A stretch of DNA of 64,000 nucleotides, from assembly GCA_012931725.1 (NCBI GenBank), contig CM022949.1:817558-881557 (forward strand). The letters run 5' to 3'. Below the pieces are notes generated by a model. The model was not told where the DNA came from. It was given only the letters and a program-made list of their open reading frames with translations, and searched no databases. Positions 48,288-60,316 of the stretch are shown piece by piece. A program made the translations under genes and the position numbers. The stretch's first letter is position 1; every line of letters starts with the position of its first letter. The DNA is from Litsea cubeba (lineage: Eukaryota; Streptophyta; Magnoliopsida; Laurales; Lauraceae).

Positions 48288-49210
48288 TTATGGTCCACGG
48301 AAGACCCTTCGAGGATTCACCTTCACCGGAATTATTCTGATTCTTCTTGCAACCCGAACAAAATCCCTGCGTGCATATTAAAAATTTACAATTGACATGA
48401 ATTAGATCAATATATACAGCATAACACAAGAAGAACAAATGATGGGAGATTAACAATCCCAATTAACTACATCATAACATTTACACAAATCCCAAACATG
48501 CATATTAGAAAGTAAATTCGTGGTTTCTTGATTTAGTTACTTTAGTATGTACATAGCATGAATTAAACCTTAGGCACAGTCATTAATGGATATACTATGT
48601 ACTGCATAAACTAGAAATGTAAGAAGTCCCATCCAAAAGAAAAATGTTGCATGCGAGGGCTTGTCTACATCTTATTTATTGAAAACTGGTTTTAGTCCTT
48701 CAATTTACAGTCTTTTAACTGTTGGTAAAAGATTGTATGGCGTAGATGATGATGATGATAAACATGAAATGCTGTTGTGAGATATCATCATACATACTTC
48801 CAATGGAGGTCGCCGGCGAGGAGGAGATCACCCTCCATATCCTCATAAGCAATCAGATGGCCGGGAACGGCGTTGGAGAGGCAGAGGTCGGACTCCGGCG
48901 ACACCCCAGCATCGCCGTTGACGTCTACGAACATCTGACGCAGAGCCCGGGCGAGGCTCTGGTAACTGGAATGCTTGTGGAGGTGGATGCGCTGGCAGAT
49001 GGACCGGCCGTCGAACACAACGGTCACCGGCGGGATTACAGCCGACATCGCCTTATCTTCGACCCCGAAGAAATCGAGGACGTTCCGACTAGAGATGGGG
49101 AGGGATGGAGATGGATGGACGGCTGGGATTGCACCAAGCATCCTTGTGTAGAAGTTGGTAGAGCTGGAGCTTGTATTGAAGGCTTCTTGGTGGGAGTTGA
49201 AGCTGTTCAT
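48288..49210 (-). CDS. IAA33: Non-canonical Aux/IAA protein, IAA33 type (163 aa, two exons)
   Basis: Exon 1 is 49210-48798 and exon 2 is 48366-48288, joined across a GT-AG intron of 431 bp (donor GTATGT, acceptor GCAG). Together they give 163 codons and a TAA. The start MNSF matches the family's known start; upstream in-frame sequence has no ATG. Residues 61-150 form the PB1 interaction domain: PVTVVFDGRSICQRI (61-75), SYQSLARALRQMF (82-94), NAVPGHLIAYEDMEGDLLLA (113-132, containing the acidic OPCA-type loop) and DLHWKDFVRVARRIRI (134-149). There is no GWPPV degron (domain II) and no LxLxL repression motif in the N-terminal part, which are the defining absences of IAA33. PB1 has Thr63 where canonical Aux/IAA proteins carry a Lys. 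It is expected to be a nuclear modulator of auxin response not degraded through TIR1/AFB; this is inference from the family. The + strand frame 48746-49264 is a shadow. Confidence 0.93.
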
Positions 49211-49953
49211 GGTGGGCTGTCTTTGTTGTTTCAGTCTCTTTTCTTCTTTTTCTTCCAAAAGTAGATGAAGAACAAAGACTATAACTTCTTTCCTTCCTTT
49301 CGGTCTAATTGTACGAGCATAAATGTCGGAAGAGTCAGCTGCTGCTCTGCAACTGCCCTTACCTCGTGCTTTCGTTTTACTCCTTTAATGCCATTAATGT
49401 CATTGATTGCCTTTGGTCAGAGATGATAGAAGCATCATATCCTGTATGCAAGAACAGAGAGAGAAAGAGAGGAGGGGGTTGAAAAAAAAAGCCAAAGATC
49501 CAAAATTTTGAGAGGGATTGAGATTGGTCAGTCAGTGTCTATTTAGCAATCAAATTCCAGAGGTAGAGAGAGAGGAGATGCTTAATCAGCTAGCTGCACG
49601 ATCAAGGTCTATTAAGAGAAAGAGCAGGTACCCACCAAACAAAATAATCAGACTCAAAGGAGAGGCATTTATTTTAGGTATGAGAAAGAGACAAGAGATT
49701 GATTTTAAAGGTACTCAATCAGCAATTCGGACATAATCTCAGGTACCCAGATGAAAAGTGAGAGAGGCAGAGAAAAACTTAAAAAAAAAAAAAAAAAAAA
49801 AAACTCTAAACACTGACTACAGAGACAGACCCGGAATAGCAAAAGAAACAGATCCAAATGCAGCCAGTGAGAAGAAGAGGAAGAAGAAGAAGGACGCTTG
49901 TGTTGTGGAAGGGGCTTACCTACATCTACATATAGGTTGTAGAGAGGGAGAAG

Positions 49954-50007
<54 letters not shown>

Positions 50008-50853
50008 TTGCTTGCAAGTGAAAAAGAGGGGATGTGTTTTTCTTCAACTTAGTTTTAATAAATTTTATGGGAGTGAGGGTTAAGACGCGTAAGGAAAAAG
50101 TAAGGGGGGATTTTCTTTACTTTGTTTCCTTGTAGTCTGAGACGACCGCGCTGCGGTCGCCGAACGGCTCGGGCTTTGACCTTCCTATGTGGTCGGGCCG
50201 TGGGCCACCCACCCACCCACCTCCTTTACTTCTGTCTTCTTCAATAGAAATATGGAAGAATCAATATAATTATAGATATAGGATTTATCTTAAACACCCC
50301 ATTTTTAAAACACTCCTTCATCAATCTTCTTTTTTTTTTTTTTTTTTGTCATGGAGCCCATCTTGAGGGTCACGGAGCAAACGGTTAAGGATGATCTTAT
50401 GGAGTCATTTACATCTTTCCATTTAACGGACATCCATGATAATCATGTAACTCAGTGGGTCCAAATAGGATGGACTTTTTTTTTTTTTCAAGAAATACTC
50501 GGGCGCAGTCTAGCACTGCTAATATATGTGTGTACGCGTGTACCTCTGCTTGAATTAGTGTAAGCCCCATTTACGCCCTTCATATTCCACAAGGGTGCCT
50601 ATTTTTTATAAAGTCTGAGTCATTCATAGTCACCCGCTCACGAATGGTCAATCTCTCAAACTTAATTGATCTCATCTAATCCTAACTTTATTATGTTTTA
50701 AAACTAAATGCGCTTGAGAAATTATAAAATAAAATATTAAAAACTGGTATTTGTTGTACCTCTTCTTCACAAACAACTTACCTTCATAAATTGCATATCT
50801 CCTAATTTTGTTCAAGGAGGGAGATACGCTTTTGGCAGAGTAACTATATACAT
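49211..50853. other. Promoter side of the IAA33-type gene and intergenic DNA
   Basis: No second gene was recognised. It contains a (GA)n array at 49962-50002, a perfect 7-bp-stem GC hairpin CGACCGC-GCT-GCGGTCG at 50143-50159, and T runs near 50331-50347 and 50476-50488. The minus-strand leader of the IAA33-type gene is CT-rich. Confidence 0.5.
49962..50002. repeat. (GA)20 microsatellite
   Basis: Uninterrupted GA array about 750 bp upstream of the IAA33-type start codon; on the transcribed strand it is a CT array. Confidence 0.95.
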
Positions 50854-50901
50854 TAGAGATGCCAGATGGGTTGGGCGAGCAAGGCCCGTTTGACATCCCT
50901 A
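50854..50901. mobile_element. 48-bp hAT-like remnant consisting of two termini
   Basis: The left end is TAGAGATGCCAGATGGG. The right end, read on the opposite strand, is TAGGGATGTCAAACGGGCC. These are the same type of termini as the 3.55-kb hAT element at 1792-5340, with almost no interior. No matching target duplication was found, so it may be a deletion remnant. Confidence 0.5.
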
Positions 50902-50908
50902 CATAATT

Positions 50909-51782
50909 TAGGGGTGTTTATGGGTCGAAACTTGCTCCGACCCGACCAGTTTTTTGTGGGTGAAAGCCCACCCTAACCCGACCCATTTGCGTCATGGGTC
51001 AGTAGGGACACGGGTCGGGTTCGGGTCGGATTTTTTTTTTTCATGTAGAAGACCAAATTGTTTATGAAAACAACTTTCAGATAATTGTTAGAGAACTAAA
51101 AATGATTAGATGTAAAAGTAAAAAATGGTTGCGGTTGTTTGCTGACCTTCTTTTGTACCATGGGTAGAGGTGTAAAAAAAAAGTAGTTGCGGTTTGACCC
51201 AAAACTCACGTACAATTTCAACTACTAATCACTCTCATCTTGACCATTAATTCAGTGGTCACCAATTAAATGATTAAATACAATCAACAAGATATTCAAG
51301 ATTCAAGATTCAACAAATCTAAACAAACTGATATCAAATAGATGTAATAAGGCTTCAAAACGTACAGTATTTTTCATGTGAGATCACCTTAATCTGTTGA
51401 TAGGAATTAAATAAGTGTTCCTCGTACTAAATATATTATAGTATACATGGGCCTTGAGTTCATAGACATGAGACTAATATAATAACTCAAATATTTAGAA
51501 ATTGGTCGGTGAACTACATCTAAGAGAAATTAAAACCACATCCTGACAAGTGGGCATCCCTCTTGGATTTTCATCCTTGGTCTTCTACATGAAGAAAAAA
51601 AAAAAAAAAAAACGGGTTCACAGGTCACCCGGTAAACCGACCCGTGAAACCCGTTACCCATACCAACGGTCACGGGTCGGGTCGAGCACAGAAATTCTGG
51701 GTGGAGTGACCCACGCATTGACCCACGGGTCGAGTCGAGTTACCTGGTCAGATCGGGTCGCGGATAATTTTGTACACCTCTA
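50909..51782. mobile_element. Probable non-autonomous hAT-like element (874 bp)
   Basis: The ends are TAGGGGTGTTTATGGGTCG on the left and TAGAGGTGTACAAAATTATC (opposite strand) on the right. Subterminal GGGTCGGGT/ACCCGACCC motifs occur on both sides. An internal inverted pair, CATGTAGAAGACCA near 51042 and TGGTCTTCTACATG near 51579, adds to the palindromic layout. The flanks share only a TACATA core and no perfect 8-bp repeat. Confidence 0.6.
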
Positions 51783-52535
51783 GTACATATAGTTATGGAA
51801 TCCAGGTCTATTATTGCAATTGTTGTATGCTCATCGTGAGTAAACTATACATGGTGCAATACGTCTTACGCAAAATCGATTTTGTCTCCACGTGGTGTAC
51901 CATGAATGGTCCACTCTCGTGAGTGTATGACAATTGCGATAAAGGATCCAGACTCATACATATGTACATGCATACGGGAGTCCGGTTTCTCTGAGGATTT
52001 TTCCCGTAATGATTGTGAGTGGACCAATCAAGGTCCGTCAGCGGCTGCCCATAATGACGTGACGGATCGTGATTGATACACTCACGGGTCACCATTGCAG
52101 AAGTCATAAGATGATCCGGATTCTACGAACATATGCTGAATTATATTAGAAACTTTCAAATGTAGGACTCATGGTCGAGGGATCCTAACCACTTACTTGG
52201 GTGGCCCCACCCTGCACAAAGAATTCACTAGAGACAAGCATCAGAGCAACTAAGAAAGCACTTTTTAAAAGGTGTTCAATTTGATCACATGTTGTGATTT
52301 AATCCTTCCCCTGCTACAATCCTTCAGTCACACGACCTTCTTGAGTGACATGACCTAGGCCCACAAGGATCATTGCCGACTTGTTGAGTCCTTCCTTTGT
52401 GACCCCCAAATCGAGAGGTAAACAATCTCAAATACCTATGTATGCACGTAAGTAAATAAATAAATACATACATACGTTCATAAGGATACAACAGATGAAT
52501 TTTGTCAAAAGAGATTTTCAATATGGGACCCGACC
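51783..52535. other. Intergenic stretch
   Basis: No gene was recognised. It has a short AAATAAAT/ACATACATAC tract near 52452-52478. Confidence 0.45.
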
Positions 52536-52543
52536 AATGGTGA

Positions 52544-52885
52544 CCAGGGGTGTTGGGCCAAGCTGGGACGGTTTAAGGCATATTCAAGCTCAGCCCGGCT
52601 TTAGAAATAGTGGCCCAAGCCGGACACGGACAGTAAAAGTTAGGCCCGAGTCCTCTCATTTAATCAATTCGGGCCGGGCCGAATCGGATTTTTCTTCACT
52701 TTTGTGGGAATTAGAACACTAAGTACTAAATTAAATTACATGCATTTCTTACACAAGCTGGACGGGCCGGGCTATGGGCTTTCTATCACTTAATCCAAAC
52801 CCGGCCCTGATTACATATCCAAGCCCGGACCATTGAGGGCTAGGCCCGGATCGGACTTGGGCTGGCCCAGCCCATGAGAACCCCT
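52544..52885. mobile_element. Non-autonomous hAT-like element (342 bp) with 8-bp target duplication
   Basis: AATGGTGA occurs at 52536-52543 and 52886-52893. The ends read CCAGGGGTGTTGGGCC on the left and AGGGGTTCTCATGGGC (opposite strand) on the right. The interior is filled with GGCCCGGGC/AAGCCCGG motifs and cannot code. The exact first base is ambiguous by one or two positions. Confidence 0.8.
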
Positions 52886-52893
52886 AATGGTGA

Positions 52894-53460
52894 GAATATT
52901 CCAAAGAACGTTTGATTTATTATGAGGACTTAAAGTTGGGCCCATCTTAGATTTTTTTTTTTTTTATAGATTAGATTTGAACTGTGTTGCCCTTATTGTG
53001 ATCATTTGATTAAATTTTCTATTATAAATGTGATTAGATTTTCTATTTTGAATCGTTATATTCTTATAAATAGCTATTAATTTTTCTTCATAAGATAATC
53101 ACATGCTTACGTAGTTGTTACATTTCACTTGATTTACCCATCATCAACACAGTGTTCTCTAGTGACTATGAAGGGGAAGATCTTGGCCATCCAACAATTG
53201 ACCCTGCTCTTTAATTTATGTTCAACATCTTATTAGGTTAATGTTCCCTAGTTTTACTGTCATAACTAGGGGTATTTGGTCAAAGGCAGTTCTACTCTTA
53301 CCAATTGTCTAACCTGTCGTCCATTGGTACGAGCACCATCCGCGAGCACTTTCTTTTACTAGCATGTAGCATGTGAGATCCCCTCCCCTCCCCTGAATGG
53401 GCACAAGCTCAAATTTGACACCCATCCCGAGTTTACTTATAAAACTATTAAATTTGAAAA
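52894..53460. other. Intergenic stretch
   Basis: AT-rich with no recognised gene or bounded element. Confidence 0.4.
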
Positions 53461-53461
53461 A

Positions 53462-53840
53462 TATATATGGAGACATTCATGTGCATCCATCCCTCACCAT
53501 ATGGTGAGAGACAAACTTGATGGGGCCCATCTCGGGACCCACTAATCACTGGACTGTGGATGAATGAAAAGAGACATTTTGGATGGGACCATATATCAAG
53601 TTTAGGGTCAATCCCATACTGGTATTCCTTTGATCCATCATCCATGGCCCATGAATTTAACAACATTATAGTAGAGAAAAAAAATAAGACATACGATCCG
53701 ATGGCCCGGTCCATTTAGATCAGTGAAAACTCAATGGATCCAATGTAATTCAAGGGTGGATAATTTGGATGGATCATCAAGTCGGCCCCACTATATTGCC
53801 CTCACCTTAATATGGTGAGGGATGTATTCATATAATTATT
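53462..53840. mobile_element. MITE with CCCTCACCATATGGTGAG-type ends
   Basis: The left end contains CATCCATCCCTCACCATATG. The right end, read on the opposite strand, contains ATACATCCCTCACCATATTA. Both are preceded by TATATATGGAGACATTCATG-like or ATTATATGAATAC-like text, giving inverted repeats of about 30 bp. A related single end lies near 60195-60250. Precise borders and target duplication are unresolved. Confidence 0.55.
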
Positions 53841-54238
53841 TACCATATATACAGGGATAGATCACTACTTCCCCATATTTGGCTTGGCCAAGTGGGCCCC
53901 ATAAAGGAGTTATTAAAAGTGGTGCTCAAGGATGGTGCTCGTGTTCTCTGAGACACTCTCTATGGTCGTTTCACAGAAAATCTAACGATAAGATCCTACC
54001 CACAAGATGTAGTGATCCGTGTTGCATGGCCCACCCCAGTTGGGAACATACATTTTAATTGTAACTGATCCATAAGTCTTACAAACTTTTACCAAAAACA
54101 AAGAGTCTTACAAACAGAAAAATAGGAATGCTCATGTGTTTGATTCAGAGAAGGGAGAGGGAATAATGAAGTCTTGAACCTAGCTAGTAAAACCTAACAC
54201 AAAAATGTCTGAGATTTTTCACCTAAGTGCGTGTGTTC

Positions 54239-54284
<46 letters not shown>

Positions 54285-55608
54285 CTTCCACCTAATTCAT
54301 AACTTAACACTACCTACCATGTGTATGATCCAGATTAGTGAAACAAGATAGACCCCATAAAAAGACATAAGATTTTAAAAGGTAGGTTTTGTACATTTAA
54401 GAGGCAGAACTACTCCACTCTCAACCTCCATTATAATCAAGTACCTTTTGGTGAAAACTTGTTAAAGTAAGATTATCTTGGAATTGACATTTACCAACCC
54501 TGCTACTGTATGCCATGCACTCTCTTTCTTTTTGCCTTTCCATGCATTGATTAAAACATTAAAACAAGCAAATACGCAACTCACAACCGTCAAGAACACA
54601 ACACCTAGTGTAGGTGAACCTCCAAATAGAACAACCCTAATTCCTAAATAGTAAATTTATGGTCCTCAAATTAACTAAATATGGAGCATTGTTATTTTGA
54701 TGAGTTGACATAATAGTGGTCCCTATATTGAATTTCTTTTGTGGTTCAATCAACTAAATTGAATGATTTAAAAATGTTTGATTAGAATTCTTTCTTCTAT
54801 GGACCATCCTCTATGGATCGAATGATATATGGCCCAAAGTGTTAAGGATAAGGAGGAAGCATCTTATGCTAGCTTTTTGTCAATATGGTTCTCACAGCAG
54901 CTTCAAACTGATTTACTCATATGTAGGCTGGAGCTAACTTTTTCTTTATTAGATCCACTCATATTATACATTTAAAGAGTGGATATGGACTATATATATT
55001 TCACTCCATTTAAAACCTATGCAGCATCAGTTTTATCATATTTCATTGCATATCAATTCAATAGTGCATATCATGTGAGTGGGGTGAAACTTGAACCATT
55101 TATTAAAAGTAGGAATATAGGGATGCATATAATATGAGCGGGATATCACAAAGGTGAGAGTGACGCACACAAGTTAAATGAATGAGAGAGAGATTGAGAT
55201 TTGCATGGATTTCAGCCGAGAGACAAGGCTGTATTACTGTAAAGCAGAAAAAGAAGATTAAATCTCAAGTCTATGTAGGGTTGAAAAGAAATCTAGCATA
55301 TGTCAATGACAGATCAGTTCATGGGTGTTATTGAAAATAACAGTTCATATAATCTTAATGCAATTTAGATTAACTGTACTTCTTCGTTTGCTTATATTAT
55401 TTGAGCTTATATTGTACTTTATATAATTAATTATTGAGAGAGACTCTCATGTTACTCGTACACACATGACAAGTGTTTGTATATTGTGTTATTTATGTAC
55501 AGTAGACGAGGAAAACATGTGGCCAGCCTATATCTCCAGAACGTGGGCCTCATTGTTTGAAGTATAACCATTGAACAAACCTACAATTTAGGAATTTTCA
55601 CCAAATGG
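53841..55608. other. Intergenic stretch with GA microsatellite
   Basis: No gene was recognised. It contains a (GA)20 array at 54241-54281. Confidence 0.5.
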
Positions 55609-55617
55609 AGGACGGCA

Positions 55618-55826
55618 TATTATTTTTTTACCCCGCCAAGAGGGTAAGGATCCAAGAGAGAGCCCGCATACACACGGAAAGGAGGCCCACAAAAGTGGAG
55701 AGAAAGCCCACATAAATGGAAAATAAGTCTATACAAGCGAAAAGAGGCGACGTACCTGGAGTTTGAACTCGGAGCAGTTAGGTAAGAACTGACCCTCCTT
55801 GCCACTCGGGTAAGGAGCCGCTCTTT
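55618..55826 (-). mobile_element. tRNA-derived SINE (209 bp) with target duplication
   Basis: The element is flanked by AGGACGGCA at 55609-55617 and 55827-55835. On the minus strand the head reads GCGGCTCCTTACCCGAGTGG, an A box, and about 40 bp later GAGTTCAAACTCC, a good B box. The body ends in an A-rich tail (TAAAAAAATAATA). It shares its head with the shorter SINE at 6061-6187 and resembles the one in the inverted repeat. Confidence 0.85.
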
Positions 55827-55835
55827 AGGACGGCA

Positions 55836-57690
55836 AACTTGAAAGGTCTAATCATGGATAAGCTTAAGATGAAAATTGGGCCCAATCACATTATCCTAAT
55901 TAACCTTTGATTTGATGGTCTTAATTTTAAGTCTTTTAGCTATAATTTTCTTTTCCTTTCTCAGATTTAATCCAATAGTGACCACAGGTCCAATGAGTTT
56001 CCAATTGGAGCTTGTTCTCAATCATATAGGGGAAATCTTTTTTCCTATATGGTGGGGGTTGATTAGTGAGTGTGAAGGAGGCATATTGACTAGGGTGGGC
56101 CCAAGTGAGTCCCTTAGAAGTTAGAACCGGACCTAGGAGAAAATTTCTCTTCCAACCATTTCATGTTATTTGTTCAACTTAAACGTACATGTGGCTTTCA
56201 TTGTTAGACCATCCATTTTAATTGACAACTTTGGAAGGTTAATAATATTGTCATGTTGGGCTTAATTACCACCCACCACTCGTGGGATGCCCATGATGGT
56301 GGGCCCCACATGGGCTGCCCATAATGGCCCATGGCCGGCCCTCCCAGGCCCATTTTGACCCATGGTGAAGCCAGTTTTCACCATTTCGAACCCATTTCCT
56401 TCATGTGGAACGAGTCAAACCATTTTCCCCAAGCTGGCCAACTCAAAACTCTCATAACAAGCCATATTCACCATGTGGCTTGATTCATAATTTGGGTAGG
56501 ATATATACCAAAATTTTACTCCTGCAGATTCGGATCAGATGACTCTATGGACTTTGTTGTGCAAAATGAAAATTGCAACTTTTCGAAACTGATTTCATAC
56601 AACTCAATTGTGTTGCCTTACTCGCGGATAAGTTGGATCTTAATTATCACAATAATCATAGTAATAATACTAACCATATGGTTAGTTGTGTTATTCAGAT
56701 CGAACAGTGTTTTTCCATCATGAAATTTGGACATGGTGTCATTGGATTATAATAGGAAAGTAAGCAAGTATATTAATGACAAATGGACCGGGTCACCCAG
56801 GTCCAGCACGTTGACCGGCCCGGCCGATGCCCAGCAAATTAAGGCTGGGTTGGGCTATAGGCACAACCAGCCCCTAGTGGTCCTCTCTCTTTATTGTGCT
56901 TGAGCTCTCCCTACAGGTCTATTGCCCACCTAAGCAGTAGACTCAAAGGCCCACACCCATAATAGCCCATTGGGCTATTGCATACATCAATAGACAGCAA
57001 GGCTGGACAGCTCAAGTCCAATGATGCAAACCCATTTGGCTATTTTTCAAAGTTATGTTTTGACTTACAAAACTCTGTTAACACTTACAGTAGAGACACA
57101 ATAATGCCGTAAATTAGAAGGAAAAAAAAAAACTTGATAATAGAGAGAAGCCCGCAGGCCAGCCCGGCCCGCTTGCATGACACGACCCAACATGGCACGG
57201 GCGCTGGGCCGACCCTCAGCCAGCCTAGGCCCAGCACAACATGACCCAAAGAACTTCACAGGCCGGCATGGCTAGGCCCGGAAAGAACAAGGCCTCAAAA
57301 ACAACTCATATTTGAGATTTTAAGGAAACTAAAATGGGAAGAATGAAAACCAATAAAGACTTCAAATGAGATTTTAAGAAAACTAAAATGATTTTAGGAG
57401 CATTCCAGGAATTGCATTACATACGGTTAGCAAAATGCATAAATCTAAGTCCAAATTATTGCCCATTAATGTGTAGCTCAACGGTGAGACACCTCTCCTC
57501 GGCACAAATAATTTGGAATCAGTTTTTTGTTGTATTGCTAAAGGTGAGAGGCTACATTAGCATATATGTTGATGTCTGAACAAATCCAAGTAACTGTAAT
57601 GAGGCTTCTACAATGATGATATGGTACATTACATATGCAGGAGACCCTAATCATTGATCTTAGGGATTCCTAAGTTGGATAGGCTAAATA
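55836..57690. other. Intergenic stretch with GC-rich transposon debris
   Basis: No gene was recognised. Clusters of GGCCCGG/CCGGGCC motifs near 56790-56880 and 57150-57290 look like decayed subterminal parts of hAT-type elements, but no paired ends were found. Confidence 0.45.
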
Positions 57691-58217
57691 GTCAGTATTC
57701 ACATTGATCAGACAATTCTGATCAAACTAAAAGTCAATGAAAACTTACATGACTGACTCAAACTAAAAGTCAATGAAAACTTACTTGACTGACTCTTATC
57801 TTTGATCATTCAGTATAGGTTTAAAACAATGAAGGGGTCCAAATATCAGTGATGTCTGGGCTATTGTGTATTTGGGTTTACATGCTTGAAATATGTAATC
57901 AAATGCATTATCAATAGAAAGGGGTCCACATTTGGCACATCAATTATATCAAATAAATAAACAAGTTATAGGTATCTTCTTTCAATTGACAAATTAAGAG
58001 CCTGTCCCTCGGATCCTGTGAGTGTCTTATCATGTCCCTCTGCGGGTATCATCTTTTCAGGTTTATGGACTGCTGTGGCCCACCTGATGATTGGAAAGAT
58101 CTTAGCTGATTGGCTGATGGGCCCCAATTACTTGAAAAAGGCCCTGTTTTAAGGAATATATTATTAGGTAACATGATATAATTTGGCTAAATGCCTATTT
58201 TAGGTATGGATACTTTA

Positions 58218-58585
58218 TAGGAGTGCAAATGGGTCGGGCCCATTTGGACCGGGTTCGGGCCTTGGGTCGTATTATGCACGCCGGGTCTTATTTAAAATTT
58301 GGATTGCATGTTTAATATTTGGATGGATTTGGGCAAAGTGAAAAAAGGCCCGAAGCCCGGTCTGGCCCACCGAAACAAGTAGTTCAATGACTTATTTGTT
58401 AAAACTAGTGATAGAAGGCCCACCCAGCTGCCCAACTGACGAAATGGGGGTGGGCCGGTCTCGTACCAGGAACTTAAGGGCTATGTCAAGCTTGGGCTGG
58501 ATATGAACCTATTTTCTGAAACTGGTCCTAGCCGGGAACTTACAGGCTATGTCAAGCTCAGCAGCCCGGGCCATGAACACCCCTA
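58218..58585. mobile_element. hAT-like short element inside duplication copy 1
   Basis: The left end is TAGGAGTGCAAATGGGTCGG; the right end on the opposite strand is TAGGGGTGTTCATGGCCCGG. The interior is dense in GGCCC/GGGCC motifs and non-coding. The 8-bp flanks do not match clearly. The same element is at 62359-62727 in copy 2. Confidence 0.55.
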
Positions 58586-58979
58586 GTGTTTACTGTAACC
58601 CTAACCCAGACAATAACTGGGTCAACTCAGCCAGGGGTACTGGGCCTCATTTACACGCTATGACCAAGTACCAACCAAGAAGAACATGGGTTACACCAAG
58701 GGATGTAAACTGGGCCAGTTTTTTAGCCCAGTTCACAAGAAGTCAAACCTAGGGCTGATTAAGTTTTTATGACGCTCATGATTAGATTAATTGCTGGACC
58801 TTATCCTAACCCAATTTTTCATTCAAAAAGGGTGCTGAGTTGGAATCCCATTCTAAGGATTCTTGTCTTGAAACTCATCTTCCATATATACTTGCAAACA
58901 TTACATTCTGAGGAGTCAGAGAAGAGAAGAATGAGCAAAAACCGGAATATGAGCCCTAATATGAGTCGTGAACATGGTC

Positions 58980-59016
58980 GGCGCCGACCTTATTCACACT
59001 GAATAAGGTGGGCGCC
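58980..59016. repeat. 17-bp-stem GC/AT hairpin
   Basis: The left stem 58980-58996 (GGCGCCGACCTTATTCA) pairs with 59000-59016 (TGAATAAGGTGGGCGCC) with one mismatch and a CAC loop. The first half also contains the palindrome GGTCGGCGCCGACC (58977-58990). It is conserved in copy 2 near 63121-63157. Confidence 0.85.
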
Positions 59017-60165
59017 GATGATGTGCCAAATAGGAAAAAAAAAATGAAAATCAGGCCCAATTGCTCTAATTAGTGCCTCACTTGCTACAGTGTTTGATTG
59101 CATAACACGTCCGGATTAAGTATTTTTTCGGGTAAAATCCTCAAAAAAATATATGAAAAAGAAAAAAGATTCTCTCACTAAATGCTTTATTTAGCAAAAA
59201 AGTAAATCTATTTTTCGACTAATTTAGAGCAAAAGATTTTTGCCTTAACATGGAGAGGAAATAATGACATTATCTCTAGAGAAATTGTTTCTTTTTATTA
59301 TAACAATGGGATTTAACTTTTAATAATTAACTTGTATTTACAAAATTATTTTAGGATAATTATTTTTGACATAACATTCTCCACTCAAATTAAAAAACAC
59401 AACAACGGATAATCAAGAGGTGATTGATTCTCCATAGGAGGATTTCCCACTCCTAATTTTCTCCTCATTTATCCACCTAGTAAAGATTCTCCAACGGTCT
59501 TTTTGGATATGTCCCATTGGAGAGTTGTAGATGACTTCTCGCTCTGTAATCTATTTTTTATAGAAAATTAAAGACATGCTTATCTTTTAAAAAAAAAAAA
59601 AACATAATTCAAATATGAATGGTAGCAACAATGTCCAAAACATAGTCCAAGTTGAAAAAAATCAGCAACCCAGCTTTCGATTCTAATGTGGATTGTAGTT
59701 GTATTCCCATTTGATTGAATGGTCCATGCACCATGTACCCTAAATTAACCAGATCAATTTTCTCAATCACCACACCGTGGACCCCATGTTATGTTCACAA
59801 ACACACTAGACCCAAGGACACCATGTGAAACCTTTCCAAGGGGACGTTTTTCTTAATTCAGTCGTAGGAATTCATGGAAAGATGATTTATATTTACAGGG
59901 TCAGGTTCGGATTGGATCGATAACCTGATGAATTAGCAATAAGGATCTGCACCGGGGTTCCCTACCCAAGTTGTGTTTAGGCTACAGGAGCCATACATTA
60001 GCCTGATTTAAGTTAAAGGCCCAAATCTAAACCTAGACCCAAATGAAGGGCCTGTTCATGGGCCCAAATCAAGGCCCTATTGTTTTGAATATGATTTACT
60101 TATATATATAATATATATATGGGAGATGGTCCTATGAGAGCACATCTCACCTTACTATGAGAGAT

Positions 60166-60187
60166 AAATGTGAGGGCCCTCACATTT
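60166..60187. repeat. Perfect 22-bp palindrome
   Basis: AAATGTGAGGG followed immediately by CCCTCACATTT, with no loop. It sits in AT-rich sequence between TATATA tracts near 60105-60120 and 60192-60203, next to a MITE-like end. Confidence 0.9.
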
Positions 60188-60316
60188 AAGTTATATATAT
60201 ATAGGGAAATATTCAAGTGCAACTATCCCTCACCATAGGGTGAGGGACACTCCTCTTTTTGGAAAGTTTCAAGTACAAAAGTGATTTTTTACATAGGAAT
60301 ACTCCATATATATATA

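Larger units (their letters stand above)
57691..59851. repeat. Direct segmental duplication, copy 1
   Basis: This segment of 2.16 kb is repeated in the same orientation at 61868-64000, offset 4177 bp at the left end, with a few percent differences. Copy 1 has an extra 39-bp tandem unit (AAACTAAAAGTCAATGAAAA, twice near 57725-57798) that copy 2 lacks. Copy 2 is cut by the window edge, so the full length is unknown. Confidence 0.95.

Noticed and set aside
49211..49258. Extended N-terminus EEKEEKRLKQQRQPT for the IAA33-type protein
   Set aside because: The upstream frame begins with TTG, not ATG; the first in-frame ATG is MNSF at 49210, which matches the family start.
48746..49264. 172-codon + strand frame over the IAA33-type gene
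   Set aside because: Antisense shadow; the minus-strand reading has the PB1 domain and correct splice sites.
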